A stretch of DNA of 24,880 bases from Ophiothrix spiculata (lineage: Eukaryota; Echinodermata; Ophiuroidea; Amphilepidida; Ophiotrichidae): NCBI GenBank assembly GCA_000969725.1, contig JXSR01S002336.1; one strand, given 5' to 3'. Each line of letters starts with the position of its first letter. The first letter of the stretch is position 1. The notes beneath the pieces are model-generated. The model was not told the DNA's origin. It did not search any database and was given only the letters and a program-made list of their open reading frames with translations. The translations under genes were made by a program, and so were the position numbers. This document shows, piece after piece, positions 1 through 9,812 of the stretch.

Positions 1-39
1 ACAGAGTTATTATTTTCTTTTTTTTTTTTTTTGGGGGGG

Positions 40-103
40 GGCCTAATCTACTGCCCAAATTACATCGTAACAGAGTGGTTAGCTAGGCTTGCTAATTCAA
101 GGT
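40..103 (+). pseudogene. Decayed copy A of the CLIC penultimate-exon 3' end
   Basis: The stretch carrying CTACTGCCCAAATTACAT and ending in AATTCAAGGT matches the 3' end of the intact exon at 16654-16852, including the exon-donor junction. Small insertions and an in-frame stop break the frame. It is preceded by a T-run and a G-run (about 17-41), so its 5' half is lost. It lies in the presumed last intron of the 5' CLIC cassette. Similarity is read by eye; the non-coding status is inferred from the broken frame and the missing acceptor. Confidence 0.75.
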
Positions 104-180
104 TAAATAAAATAGAAGGATCCCTGTAACTTGCTGACTTTGTCCAAATTACATGTAAAAAGACAATGGGCTTGATTTCA
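104..180 (+). pseudogene. Decayed copy B of the CLIC penultimate-exon 3' end
   Basis: TAAATAAAATAGAAGGATCC resembles the unit start GATAAACCAGAAGGACC. It is followed by CTTGCTGACT, CCAAATTACATGT and GGGCTTGATTTCAA, in the same order as in the intact exon (16748-16852). It follows copy A head-to-tail with internal deletions, so it is shorter than the ~109-bp unit. It has no splice sites or open frame. Confidence 0.7.
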
Positions 181-187
181 AATATTT

Positions 188-290
188 GAAATAAACTCTT
201 GAATTATAGGTACTGTTACTTGTCGAGTGTAATTTACCGCCAAAATTACATGTGTTTCGGGGTTTTTAGCTTGGCTTGCTAATTCAAGAA
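188..290 (+). pseudogene. Decayed copy C of the CLIC penultimate-exon 3' end
   Basis: This is the fullest upstream copy: GAAATAAAC, GAATTATAGGTACTGTTACTT, GTGTAATTTACCGCCAAAAT, then GCTTGGCTTGCTAATTCAAG. It matches the intact unit 16748-16852 along its length with about one change in four. Copies A and C share the derived form GCTTGCTAATTCAAG (intact exon GCTTGAATTCAAG), so one arose from the other or both from a common unit. Confidence 0.72.
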
Positions 291-2424
291 CCACAGTCTT
301 CAATCATCTGAAGCTGGTATACAACAATGTAGTCTGCAAAGCACAATATCCAGTGTTTGGACCTTCATAAAAAATAAAAAAATTTGATGACTGATTGGGC
401 CAAGTAAAAAATTTAACATGTTTCTCGTCTGGGTATTTGAAAAATAAGGAGGAAAGCGGTACTTTTCATTTTTTATTTTTTCAATGGCAATGCAAAATCA
501 CCCATTATTGGCCCATTGTATCGCCCAGCGTATCGATACCAGATGTGTTATTGGAAAAAAAAAAAGTTTTAAAATGCTTTTATGAACTGAATCAAATCTA
601 TTGCACAGACTTTTAACTTTTCGAACACTTTTTACAAATAAGTTATGCATGAACTACAAAAAATAAACATTATTTTTCAAAATCCTTAAAAAACAATGCG
701 GGAGGGGACGAGAAACATATATCTATTTTTTTAATTCGGCCTTAGAGTATTATTATATAAAGGGATTAGACAAGGCCAGGTAGGTATGAAAAAGCGCTTT
801 GCAAAATACTAAATACTTGTTTACCTCGATAACTATGGGGTCCTGGAATTACCGTCAACAAATCTGGATATATTGGGGAGGTCAGAAATACCTAAAACCA
901 ATTTTACTGGTATCACTTGTGGATGTAAGCTGAAAGAACTATCAAATTCATCATGGAAATTCCTATATTAATCAAGTTGATATGAAATAAGTTATTTGGT
1001 TCCCAATTTTTTATTAACACTATTCGGCCTAAAATAAACCCCTGAAAGTGATATCTGCAACCCAATTTTGATCCTCGCTTCACATTTGTTGAAAAAAAAC
1101 CAACACATCATACATTTGTAGTGCTCACAAGTTTCAGCAGCTTACAGTATCTTGCTATACAAATATTATTTGCTTAATTTTTTTTTTTGTTCGAAATCTC
1201 CTTATTTTTTCGAGTGCAAACTTATTGAAATTGCAAGGCAGGTGAGTGACTTAGTTTGAAATTCTCTGTTCTGCCATCAAAAACAGGACAAGATACAGGT
1301 ATTTGCCAAAATGTATAGATTCTAAAAGAGTACGAATTTGTTAAAAAGATTAAAATTCTTTGCAAAAAATCTGTTTTTTTGAGAAGCGAGGTTAAGCCTC
1401 CTGGCAAGAAGCTTTCTCAAACTGTACTGGCAGCTTATTCCATCAGGTTTGGTATTGTGGCGTCCCATGATGAAAAATAGTGAGTGAATTTTTTGTTTTT
1501 GCAAAGAACTTGTGAAAGAATTTGATACGGAAAATCCTGATGAACCTATTCAATGATTTTTGTGAGAAAGATGTTTTCCCCTGCTTATTTATCTAGTTTT
1601 CAGCCTTGAGTAGTAAGTAATGCATGCACCTCATAATCTTATATTGAAAATTGATTGAATTGTGCAAGCTCCAAAAAGTTGTTGTGTTACCCTCAGCGAC
1701 TGACCCAAGTAAACTATAATATAAAAAGAATAGCGTTTGGGAAAGCAACCAATTTTCCTCAGATAATGTGGAGTTTTTTTAGCTTTTTTTTTTAAATAAA
1801 ACTAGTGGAAAATACACCAAAAGGCCTTTCAAAAATAATTTAAAAAATATCTTTCCATCAACCGACTCAATTATTCAGAAATTCCACTTGAGGGCAACAC
1901 AATTTTTTTTTTGGCCTTAAAGCAATACTATTTACTATTAAGTGTTAAAAATGAAGCGCCCCCTGTCACCCATGACTTTGGTTTTTTTGGGCTTATTGGG
2001 TTTGTTTTTGGTATATAGATATCATGCCCTCCAAACGATTTGGCTCAAAGATGCTTACTTTTTCTGTTATGGCTATTTGTTGAATTAAATTTGGGATCCC
2101 GAATTTAATTCAACATGTATATTAGAATAGCAAAGCATGCATGTCCTTTGTATTTATTTATTTTTCAGTGGCAAAACAATTTTTTTACAAAATACACTTG
2201 AAAACGCTTAATTATATACTAGTAGTCACATTCCTTCATTTTATGATGTTTTTACGATAAATCATTTTTGATCAAAATCTTATTGATTTAAAGTAGGTGC
2301 ACTACCTTGCCTATCATGATTTTGTGAAATGGAGAAAAAGAGTGATTTTGGACGGTTTAAACAGGTTGAAAATACACTGCAGGCATGCTAATAGTTTACC
2401 AATCATATTCCTTCTCTTTCGCAG
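291..2424 (+). other. Intron of the 5' CLIC cassette, no gene seen
   Basis: This is AT-rich sequence with homopolymer runs and stop codons in every frame. The ORFs at 395-616 and on the minus strand at 1222-1504 show no family signature or codon bias. The only notable structure is the palindrome at 2078-2115. The segment ends in a polypyrimidine tract and CAG acceptor just before 2425. Confidence 0.6.
2078..2115. repeat. 38-bp near-perfect palindrome centred on GGATCC
   Basis: TGTTGAATTAAATT at the left is mirrored by AATTTAATTCAACA at the right around GGGATCCC, with no spacer and a single mismatched pair. It could extrude as a cruciform. No transposon ends or target duplication are visible around it. 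Confidence 0.85.
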
Positions 2425-2565
2425 GAATTCATGATTCCGGATGAAATGTCAGCGGTCCATCTTTACCTGGATGCGTGGTACCAAACGGATGTCTACAAAG
2501 AAACGGAGTACGAAGATGTAGAAGTGATTGAAACATGGAAGGAAAAGAGGAATGCCAACAAATAA
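2425..2565 (+). CDS. CLIC: CLIC-like protein, last coding exon of the 5' cassette (partial gene)
   Basis: This is the terminal exon of a chloride intracellular channel family protein, a GST-fold protein that occurs as a soluble glutathione-dependent oxidoreductase and in a membrane-inserting form. It starts after a good acceptor (CTTCTCTTTCGCAG) in phase 0 and runs 46 codons to TAA. The peptide opens EFMIPDEMSAVHLYLDAWYQ and ends ETWKEKRNANK. The I-P-(D/E)...V..yL.a.Y...(Y)......EvE pattern is the C-terminal helical end of CLIC proteins, right after the region following LADCN-LPKL. It is 29/46 identical to the exon at 20892-21032 and has the same length and phase. The cysteine that vertebrate CLICs carry in this segment (in a T-C-P context) is absent. 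Upstream exons lie before the window. Only decayed copies of the preceding exon are visible upstream (40-290). Confidence 0.93.
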   Translation, partial: EFMIPDEMSAVHLYLDAWYQTDVYKETEYEDVEVIETWKEKRNANK

Positions 2566-2870
2566 ACTCACTCCCTCTCTTTATCTCATCTATATCTTAC
2601 AATGTATCATCTCACTCCCTTTGTGCCTCTTAGTTTTTACCCAGGACACTCAAATATCACTTTAAGCATGTGCGGCCACAATTTTGAGCAAAAAGATTGT
2701 TTTGTCCAACAAAGGAATTTATTAAGGGAATTGTTTCTCACTTTGCATCGAGTAGCAGCAGTCTTAATGGAAGCAAGTTATTGAGATGGTTGTTTTTCTG
2801 TGACCTAAAGTATTGTTTGGTCAATAAAATACTGCAAATTGTGAAAAATAAACATGTGTTTTTCTTAAAA
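2566..2870 (+). other. Probable 3' UTR of the 5' CLIC cassette
   Basis: This is non-coding sequence between the TAA and tandem AATAAA signals. The short ORFs crossing it (2602-2784, 2697-2891) lack family signatures. The UTR extent is inferred from the signals, not from transcript data. Confidence 0.6.
2823..2852 (+). terminator. Two AATAAA polyadenylation signals
   Basis: Canonical AATAAA hexamers lie at 2823-2828 and 2847-2852, about 260-290 bp after the CLIC stop codon. They are followed by a T/GT-rich stretch (ACATGTGTTTTTC) suitable as a downstream element. They would close the transcript of the 5' cassette around 2865-2880. Confidence 0.65.
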
Positions 2871-4448
2871 TGGTACACTATGTGTATTTGACATCAGAGT
2901 ATATTTTGAAAATCTGTGGTCAGACATGCTTACATGTTGATATATTAGTGCCCCCCCTGCCCCCTGGGAGTTATCAGCCCTTGACGTCACATACATGTAT
3001 GCCACAATTTATAATATGCTCACATTTGGGTATAAAAGTGTCAATTTCTGCACCGGGTATCAGTCGATGTCAATTTGAGAAATTAGTATTTTGGAGGTGT
3101 TTTTTGTGTTTGGTAAATGGGCTAAGATATAGGAGTCATTTGTACGGTGTAATTATTACATATTGATTTAACACATGTATATGGCATATATCTCATCAAG
3201 GTTCAAAGGTCAGTGGCCATTGGTCATTTTCATTTGATAATATATTCTTATGCTATAATTGGAATCAAGGTCCTTGAACCAATAATCAACAAATATTTAC
3301 TATCAAAACCAATTTGTTACACACGTACAAATGATAAATATTTACAGTAATCTAGCTAGTTCATTTTATTGTTGCAGCATTTTATCAATTGTATTGGAAA
3401 AGAGAGATTACCATTTGTGGATCTTTATCAAGGAAATAGAAAAAAAATAGGGAATCTGAAATCCTGACCATTGTATCAACCCTATGTTACAAATGAATAC
3501 ACCAAATATTTGATTTTATTTAATGCAATTTTAACCAATCAAAGAATATTTTTATGCAATATAGTAACACCCAATGACCAATGATTATTAGCCCTATGGG
3601 TTCTGCTGCACAACTTTATTCTGATTTTGTCTCCTTAATAATGACCAATTGAATATACATGTAATTTGGCTTATTTTTCATTGCTGATCCGGGATCGGCT
3701 AAATTATTCCAAGGCAATTGATTTTAGCCGATCACAAGTCAGAGATTTAATCATGAAATACATGTTGGGGTTTGATGATGAAATACATGTAGATACGTGA
3801 AAGTGAATGTAATCAGGAAATGTATTTGCTGCCATATATGAGTAACGTGTAATCAAACAAAAAGTGATCTTTAACAATTAGTAATACTTTTGTGTCAATA
3901 GGTATTATTATCCTTCCTTTTGTTCATATTTTATTGTATGTATTCTTTGTATGTATTTAGTAGTTTTTGTTTCAACTCAATTGTATTGATAGAATGAAAA
4001 AGTATGCTTTGATTTATCAAGATATGGTGTAATCTTTTCTTTGTTAAAGGATAAATTAAACTGCTTCAATTTTGTTTCATAGTATAACAAAATATTTCTC
4101 TATTGTCTCGTCGTCCATGTGAAATTTTACAACATATTCCAGTTTGGAGATATCAGAGACAATGTTTTTAATAATTCTTCTGCAAAAGTTCAGGCCACTG
4201 TGATATACAAAAGTGATCATAAAATTACAGTGTTTGGACCAAATCAACAAGAATTGGAAACCAAAACCACTTTAGCGGTGATCATTCTTATGAGAGTGAA
4301 AGACAGACTGGGTCATTTACCTTTAATTCTGATTTGATTGGAGATCCTGAGAGGTATAATTATATATTAGTTCTGGTTGTAAGGCCAATGAAAATAAATT
4401 TTGTTTCCGATATCATCACCAATCAATTTTGGCAAAGATTCTTGTTAC
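2871..4448. other. Intergenic or intronic DNA, no gene seen
   Basis: AT-rich unique-looking DNA. The 98-codon ORF at 2870-3166 and the 72-codon ORF at 4119-4337 have no recognisable domain and no splice context. A hairpin with an 11-bp stem (GATCGGCTAAA at 3693-3703, TTTAGCCGATC at 3723-3733) is the only structure noted. Confidence 0.5.
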
Positions 4449-4686
4449 CTAAGGGCGTGTTCACACAGAATTTTTGTTATATGACTATATTCTCATTCAT
4501 GAGCCACTCATGAGCAACTTCCCAGTGTGATCGCAATTATAGAAAGTGTCTCGCTCGTGACCAAAAGTGATGCACCACTAGTTTTAACGCACAACTCGTG
4601 TCCCAGTGTAAACACAACTGCTAAGTTGTCTAGCTCCAAAGCCGGTCATGACTAGTAATGACTATTATGTGTTAACACAGCCTTAG
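4449..4686 (+). mobile_element. MITE-like element, GTTCACAC family, copy 1
   Basis: This is a 238-bp non-coding element. It starts CTAAGGGCGTGTTCACACA and ends GTGTTAACACAGCCTTAG, an imperfect terminal inverted repeat. The interior matches the elements at 20182-20424 (same orientation) and 6429-6649 (opposite). Shared interior words include ATTATAGAAA, AACTGCTAAGTTGTCT and repeated CCCAGTGTGA-type motifs. No transposase is present and I could not fix a target duplication, so the superfamily is left open. Confidence 0.8.
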
Positions 4687-5090
4687 ATAAATTGCCAACT
4701 TATGTAGAGATCAAGAGCACCTTGAAATACTCTCAGTTCTTTCTTGTAAAAAATTCTGAATTTGAATTCTTAATTATGGCTCTTCAAACACATGACACTA
4801 TTTGTTTGTCTTCATGAGTGTGCTTTAAAAAGTGGCCATGGTTGTCTGTCTCCACAGGTTACTTTTATTTTTATTTTTGGAATAGATTCAAATTGACAAT
4901 ATTTCCACTTTGTGTCTGTTGTAAAATTTTGTTTTTGTTCACCGACATTTATGGGAAAATGAGCATAGGTTCAAGATATTGTCATATGATGATTAAAGCA
5001 TACTTTACTTCTATATGATTCGGGAAATGTATAGTTATCATTCAACAAGTATTCAATAGACAATTGCGCACCATGTTTTGATGGATGCAG
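4687..5090. other. Spacer before the satellite, no gene seen
   Basis: AT-rich sequence with no repeat partner seen in the window. The 66-codon ORF at 4818-5018 is low-complexity (Phe/Tyr from T-runs) and is taken as chance. Confidence 0.5.
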
Positions 5091-5974
5091 CATGGATTCT
5101 GTTAAAATAGCGCATGCTTATTGAATGAAGCATGAGTGCTGTTAAAATAGCGCATGCTTATTGAATGAAGCATGAGTGCTGTTGAAATAGCGCATGCTTA
5201 TTGAATACAGCATGAGTGCTGTTGAAATAGCATATCGTGCTTTATTGAATACAGCATGAGTGCTGTTGAAATAGTGTATCGTGCTTTATTGAATACAGCA
5301 TGAGTACTGTTGAAATAGCATATCGTGCTTTATTGAATACAGCATGAGTGCTGTTGAAATAGCATATCGTGCTTTATTGAATACAGCATGAGTGCTGTTG
5401 AAATAGCATATCGTGCTTTATTGAATACAGCATGAGTGATGTTAAAATAGCATATCATGCTTTATTGAATACAGCATGAGTGATGTTGAAATAGCATATC
5501 ATGCTTTATTGAATACAGCATGAGTGATGTTGAAATAGCATATCATGCTTTATTGAATACAGCATGAGTGCTGTTGAAATAGTGTATCGTGCTTTATTGA
5601 ATACAGCATGAGTGATGTTGAAATAGTATATCATGCTTTATTGAATACAGCATGAGTGATGTTAAAATAGCATATCATGCTTTATTGAATACAGCATGAG
5701 TGATGTTGAAATAGCATATCATGCTTTATTGAATACAGCATGAGTGCTGTTGAAATAGCATATCATGCTTTATTGAATACAGCATGAGTGCTGTTGAAAT
5801 AGCATATTGTGCTTTATTTAATACAGCATTAGTGCTGTTGAAATAGCATATTGTGCTTTATTGAATACAGCATGAGTGCTGTTGAAATAGCATATTGTGC
5901 TTTATTGAATACAGCATTAGTGCTGTTGAAATAGCATATTGTGCTTTATTGAATACAGCATGAGTGCTGTTGTT
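5091..5974 (+). repeat. Tandem array: three 40-bp then seventeen 44-bp units
   Basis: Units begin CATGAGTGCTGTT and end TTGAATACAG. The first three (5091, 5131, 5171) are 40 bp and carry AGCGCATGCTTATTG. From 5211 the unit is 44 bp with AGCATATCGTGCTTTATTG, and the period is kept without one slip to 5958; a partial unit ends near 5974. Each junction contains ACAGCA-TGAG-TGCTGT, a 6-bp stem with a 4-nt loop, and the middle AGCA...TGCT is also a small dyad. Variants cluster by position: mostly ATCGTGC in the left third, mostly ATCATGC in the middle, ATTGTGC at the right end. There are no spacers of unrelated sequence, so it is not a CRISPR. Confidence 0.97.
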
Positions 5975-6428
5975 GATCTTGATGAATGAATGGATCTTAA
6001 ACTATACCTGTCCCATGATAATTTGTACATGATTACCAAATATTGAATTTGTGTGTTTATATAGATATAGAGTGGTTGTTGACTTAGGACTGTGTGTAGA
6101 ATTTAATTTGTTCATTAGGTGACAAAAAACATCACCCTTGTTTTACGAGCACAACTGACCAAGCCTATAGACAGCCCGTCCACTCATAAAACAGGGGTGG
6201 GTGGTTTGTTGTCTTATTCTCACAAAAACATTTAAAGGAAAGACTAATTTCAAGGCTGGTCTAAATGGTCAAGAGTGAAATAATGCACTTCAATGTATTT
6301 TACCGCTAGGAATTACAGGGGAATAGCTAAAATGGATTTCTGGCACCTAACAAAGCCGTTGACCCATCAGCATTAATGATTTACATGTATCTTTCTATTC
6401 TCTACAATAATTTCTATTTAATGGATAA
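5975..6428. other. Spacer containing a weak small inverted repeat
   Basis: No gene is seen. Around 6120-6214, GACAAAAAACATCACCC...TTGTTTTACGAG is mirrored by CTCATAAAACAGGGGTGGGTGG...TTGTTGTC. This could be a degenerate ~95-bp MITE; no target duplication was found. Confidence 0.4.
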
Positions 6429-6649
6429 TAAGGGCGTGTTCACACATAATATAGTCGTGACTTGTTGTGGGCTGCTCCAGACCGAGACAACTTAGCAGTT
6501 GCGTTCACACTGGGACACGACTTGCGCGTTAAATCTATATAGTGGCGCGTCATTTCTATAATTGCGTTCACACTGGGAATTTGCTTGTGAGTGGTTCACG
6601 ATCGATAATATAGTCATGACCAAATTCTTCTGTGTGAACATGCCCTTAG
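6429..6649 (-). mobile_element. MITE-like element, GTTCACAC family, copy 2 (inverted)
   Basis: Begins TAAGGGCGTGTTCACACA and ends GTGTGAACATGCCCTTAG. The terminal inverted repeats are about 18 bp and near-perfect. Its reverse complement aligns along its length with 4449-4686, including ATTATAGAAA, CGTGTCCCAGTGTGAACGCA and AACTGCTAAGTTGTCT. With copy 1 it brackets the satellite at 5091-5974 in opposite orientations. It is non-coding. Confidence 0.82.
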
Positions 6650-6862
6650 TTTCAAGGAAGGTTTCAAGCACACAATCTAAATAAAGTCTTTATGAGCAAC
6701 AAGAACAAGCAATCTGATCAGGTATCCTGGTCCCATTTTTTTGTATCTGGTAGAAGTGCATATTGTGATTTGGACAGCAAGGCCATGTCACTGGGATGTT
6801 AAAGGTCAAAGTTGACTAGGTCACTTTAATGTTAAAGGTTAACCAGCCTTGAAATTGACCAC
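6650..6862. other. Short spacer, no gene seen
   Basis: No gene or clear repeat. GTTAAAGGT recurs twice (6798-6840). Confidence 0.4.
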
Positions 6863-6865
6863 TTA

Positions 6866-7215
6866 GGCCTAAAAAAAATTGTTTGATTGGCGTAACTATA
6901 AAAAAATATGGTAGGTACCGGTAGGTCAGATTTTTTTTTTTTAATTAATTAATTTTTTTTTTAAAGTCTATGTTTCACATACAAGAACACAAAATATACG
7001 ACACATATACAAAAACATCTTCACTTTTTCTGTAACATATCTTTTATTTGTCATTTTGAATGTCCTGTAAGCCGTATCTCAGGCCCCCATGAGTCGATTC
7101 CTATCAAATTTGGGATTTGGAGGTTTTTTACCATGCTCAAAAAAATAAAAATATTTAGGGTCGGTGGTAAAAATAGGGTGGGTCGGGTTACGCCAATCAA
7201 ACAATTTTTTAGGCC
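6866..7215. mobile_element. Non-autonomous PIF/Harbinger-like element, TTA target duplication
   Basis: A 350-bp element starting GGCCTAAAAAAAATTGTTTG and ending ACAATTTTTTAGGCC. The inverted ends extend through TTGTTTGATTGGCGTAAC. It is flanked by TTA at 6863-6865 and 7216-7218, the 3-bp TWA duplication typical of PIF/Harbinger. The interior is AT-rich and non-coding; the ORFs at 7079-7321 are by-products of it. Superfamily assignment rests only on the 3-bp duplication. Confidence 0.75.
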
Positions 7216-7343
7216 TTATTTTAATCTGTACATCAAGTATTATATATTTAGAGGCAATGCTTTGATATTGTCTATTATGCATTATTTAGCAAAGATTCTT
7301 TATCTTATCAATTTTAGCTAGAACTTGTACACTTTATTTTGAT

Positions 7344-7627
7344 TTTTCAAGAATTTGGTCTTGTTAAATGTTATATGTAAATTGACTTGCATACTTCAAA
7401 CTTCAATTTTCGTCAATGTCTTGCAACATGTAAGATTAGGCATAATTTTTGGCAGAGAAATGGAGTTTGTCAACGATTTTGTTCAAGAAATTTTCAAGAA
7501 ATTCGTCTTGTTAAATGTAATATGTAAATTGACTTGCATACTTCAAACTTCATCAATGTCTTGCAAAATGTAAAATTAGGCATAATTTTTGGCAGAGAAA
7601 TGGAGTTTGTTAACAATTTTGTTGATG
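7344..7627 (+). repeat. Tandem duplication, two ~140-147-bp units
   Basis: Unit 1 (7344-7490) and unit 2 (7491-7627) both run TTTTCAAGAA, GTCTTGTTAAATG, ATTGACTTGCATACTTCAAA, CAATGTCTTGCAA, TTAGGCATAATTTTTGGCAG, GAAATGGAGTTTGT. They differ by scattered substitutions and a short deletion in unit 2. The duplication generates the repeated peptide in the 7355-7573 ORF, which is not a gene. Confidence 0.92.
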
Positions 7628-9685
7628 TAGGAATTTAAAAATTGACAATCATTTTCAGTCCTTTTTGATGATTTTAGAATTTGTATTTGTTGGTTCTGCA
7701 AATTGGAAAATATCAATAATTTCTATTTGGGCCAATTTTCAAATGCCCAATTTCGAACAAGATATATATATATTCCATACCCATATTACATACTGATCCA
7801 TGTATAGAACTAAACATGATTGAGTTTTTATGTTTACAATTTAACAAAAATGACCAAGATTTTCTATTATGCCAGTTGCGATGCGGGTAGTTAATAATTA
7901 TGAAATTTGACAAGAAAATTTCAAAAAATCAATTGTTTCATAGTAATTTTAAAGAAAACAAAACAAAACAGAAATGATGCAGAATGATCCAACCAAAATA
8001 GTCTGTCAGCTTGTAAAACAGATTTCTTGGTTCTCATTTTGAAAATGTTAATTCGAAATTTTTCAAAATGTTTTGAATAAAACATGCCACTGTGGAAATT
8101 GAGAATAGTGTAAACATTGGGTGTTTGTTGTCATCACTACATATAGGCCTATTATCAATGAAATGAATCATATAGGCCTATTATCATATCAAAATATGAA
8201 TCATATGATTATCATATCACTATATTCAAATTAGTAAACAGCTGTTAGAAAGAGAATGATAATTTTTGCAGTTAGTAATTTTCACTCTTAATACGTATAA
8301 ACAATAGTTTTTTAACATTGGTATGATTTAAATATAGACACTGGCTTTTGGCTTGTACAATAGCATTGTAATTATGTTCTGTTAGCCAGACCGAATTAAA
8401 AGCAAGAATAGAGTGAATAAGTCTAGGCTTATTAAGAGTCTCTGTTAGCATGTTTCTATTGGAAGTCTCATCACCGGTCTGATTAACCGGTTAATGGCAC
8501 AAAATGCCAGTCCTTTGTTCATTTTTTTTATAAATTGTTTTTAAAAACCTAGCTGGTCAACACGCTGTGTGATTTTGTTAGCAAAAGACCTTTCTCTTGT
8601 ATGTGCAATGTATTTGAATTTTTGGAATTACATTTTTCAATGATTTCATGGATAATGTAAACGCATAAATTAATCTGGATGCTGGCGCAGATGATTGACC
8701 TAATTATTTTTCTGACTAAAATTTTGACCATTACTGGCAATAGAAACATGCAACATATTAGCAGATCACTGCACAGATTCATGGAATAATTTTGCAGAGC
8801 CTCAGTAGGAGGGGGCGTAGGAGGGGGCAGAATCTTCCATGATGGAATCTTCTATTGGATTCTGCTCAACCCTTGTTTTGCTTTGATCTTCATTATATAG
8901 ACTGGAATTTTCCCGGGGGGGGGGGGTCTAATATGTGACACCAAAAATTGGCAAAACTGGGTTAAAAGATACCCTGTCTGAGACCATAAATCTACCATAT
9001 CTTTTCGAATGGATACCCTAGTCCGGGACCATACTTGTTCAAGAAAACTATAGTTCTGAGAAACTTGAGTTTAAAGTTTCTGTACTGGTAAAACTTGAAT
9101 GGAGAAAGGATTTTTATCTTGGTTTTTAAAACATTTGTCTTATGTTTTGGATGTTGGAACCTGATTAATATGGTAGAATACACTTGAAAGGTAAGGTTTC
9201 TGATGAAATTAGAAATTCGACCTTGGACTTGATTTTGACTCTGCTCAGCTTCAATGGCCCGTATCTTGTAATTTACTCTGCCGACCTAAGGAACCTTTCG
9301 ATATGACGTGTCAACTATTATATGCAAAGTTTAAATTTGTGTCTTGAAGAAACCTTTAAAAATCTGGAAGTATGTCAAAGCTTATAGAGACTCTAAAATG
9401 TATTATTAATAAGTAATCAAATTATTTATCATTCTTGTTATTGAAATTTGAAAAAATATACATCAAACTATTAACAATGAAATAATAATCATTTTATTTA
9501 GTGTGAATATATTTTGCAAGTTCTGATCAATAAAATTGTTCTTTATTACATTTAATGGAATGTCATGTAAATGTAAGTGAATGTGTGGTTTATTTTTGAG
9601 TGAAATTATAGAGACGAAAGGTAAAGTGGAAATCGAAGCTTTGTGCTAGCGGTTTGAAATTCTTATTTGTTTTTTTACCATCTTT
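7628..9685. other. Long non-coding stretch, no gene seen
   Basis: AT-rich DNA with no family-like ORF. Minor items are TAGGCCTATTATC repeated around 8145-8185, a short GGAGGGGGC direct repeat at 8808-8829, and a G-run near 8915-8926. Minus-strand ORFs at 7713-7913, 8549-8782 and 8992-9183 are judged chance. Confidence 0.5.
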
Positions 9686-9688
9686 TAA

Positions 9689-9809
9689 GGGGCCACTTCA
9701 AAACTCAACCGGCGGTTATCTGCCAGTACTGTGCGGTTCTGGGGGGTTTATCTGGAATAAAAAATAGCCAACCGGCAGACAACCAAAGGTTGAGTGTTGA
9801 AGTCGCCCC
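9689..9809. mobile_element. 121-bp MITE with TAA target duplication
   Basis: Left end GGGGCCACTTCAAAACTCAA is mirrored by right end GGTTGAGTGTTGAAGTCGCC CC (about 22 bp, a few mismatches). A subterminal pair, ACCGGCGGTTATCTGCC and GCCAACCGGCAGACAACC, is also present. TAA flanks both sides (9686-9688, 9810-9812). No coding capacity. The size and 3-bp duplication fit a Harbinger-type derivative. Confidence 0.7.
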
Positions 9810-9812
9810 TAA

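Noticed and set aside
2870-3166. 98-codon ORF
   Set aside because: Composition is that of unconstrained AT-rich DNA; no domain, splice context or start context.
4119-4337. 72-codon ORF as a possible CLIC N-terminal exon
   Set aside because: It shows none of the CLIC N-domain pattern (C-P-(F/H)-(C/S)-Q, hydrophobic helix, T-V-D) and has no matching phase-1 donor.
5091-5974. CRISPR-like periodic array
   Set aside because: The whole 44-bp period is repeated, with no unique spacers and no cas genes; the DNA is eukaryotic. It is a tandem satellite.
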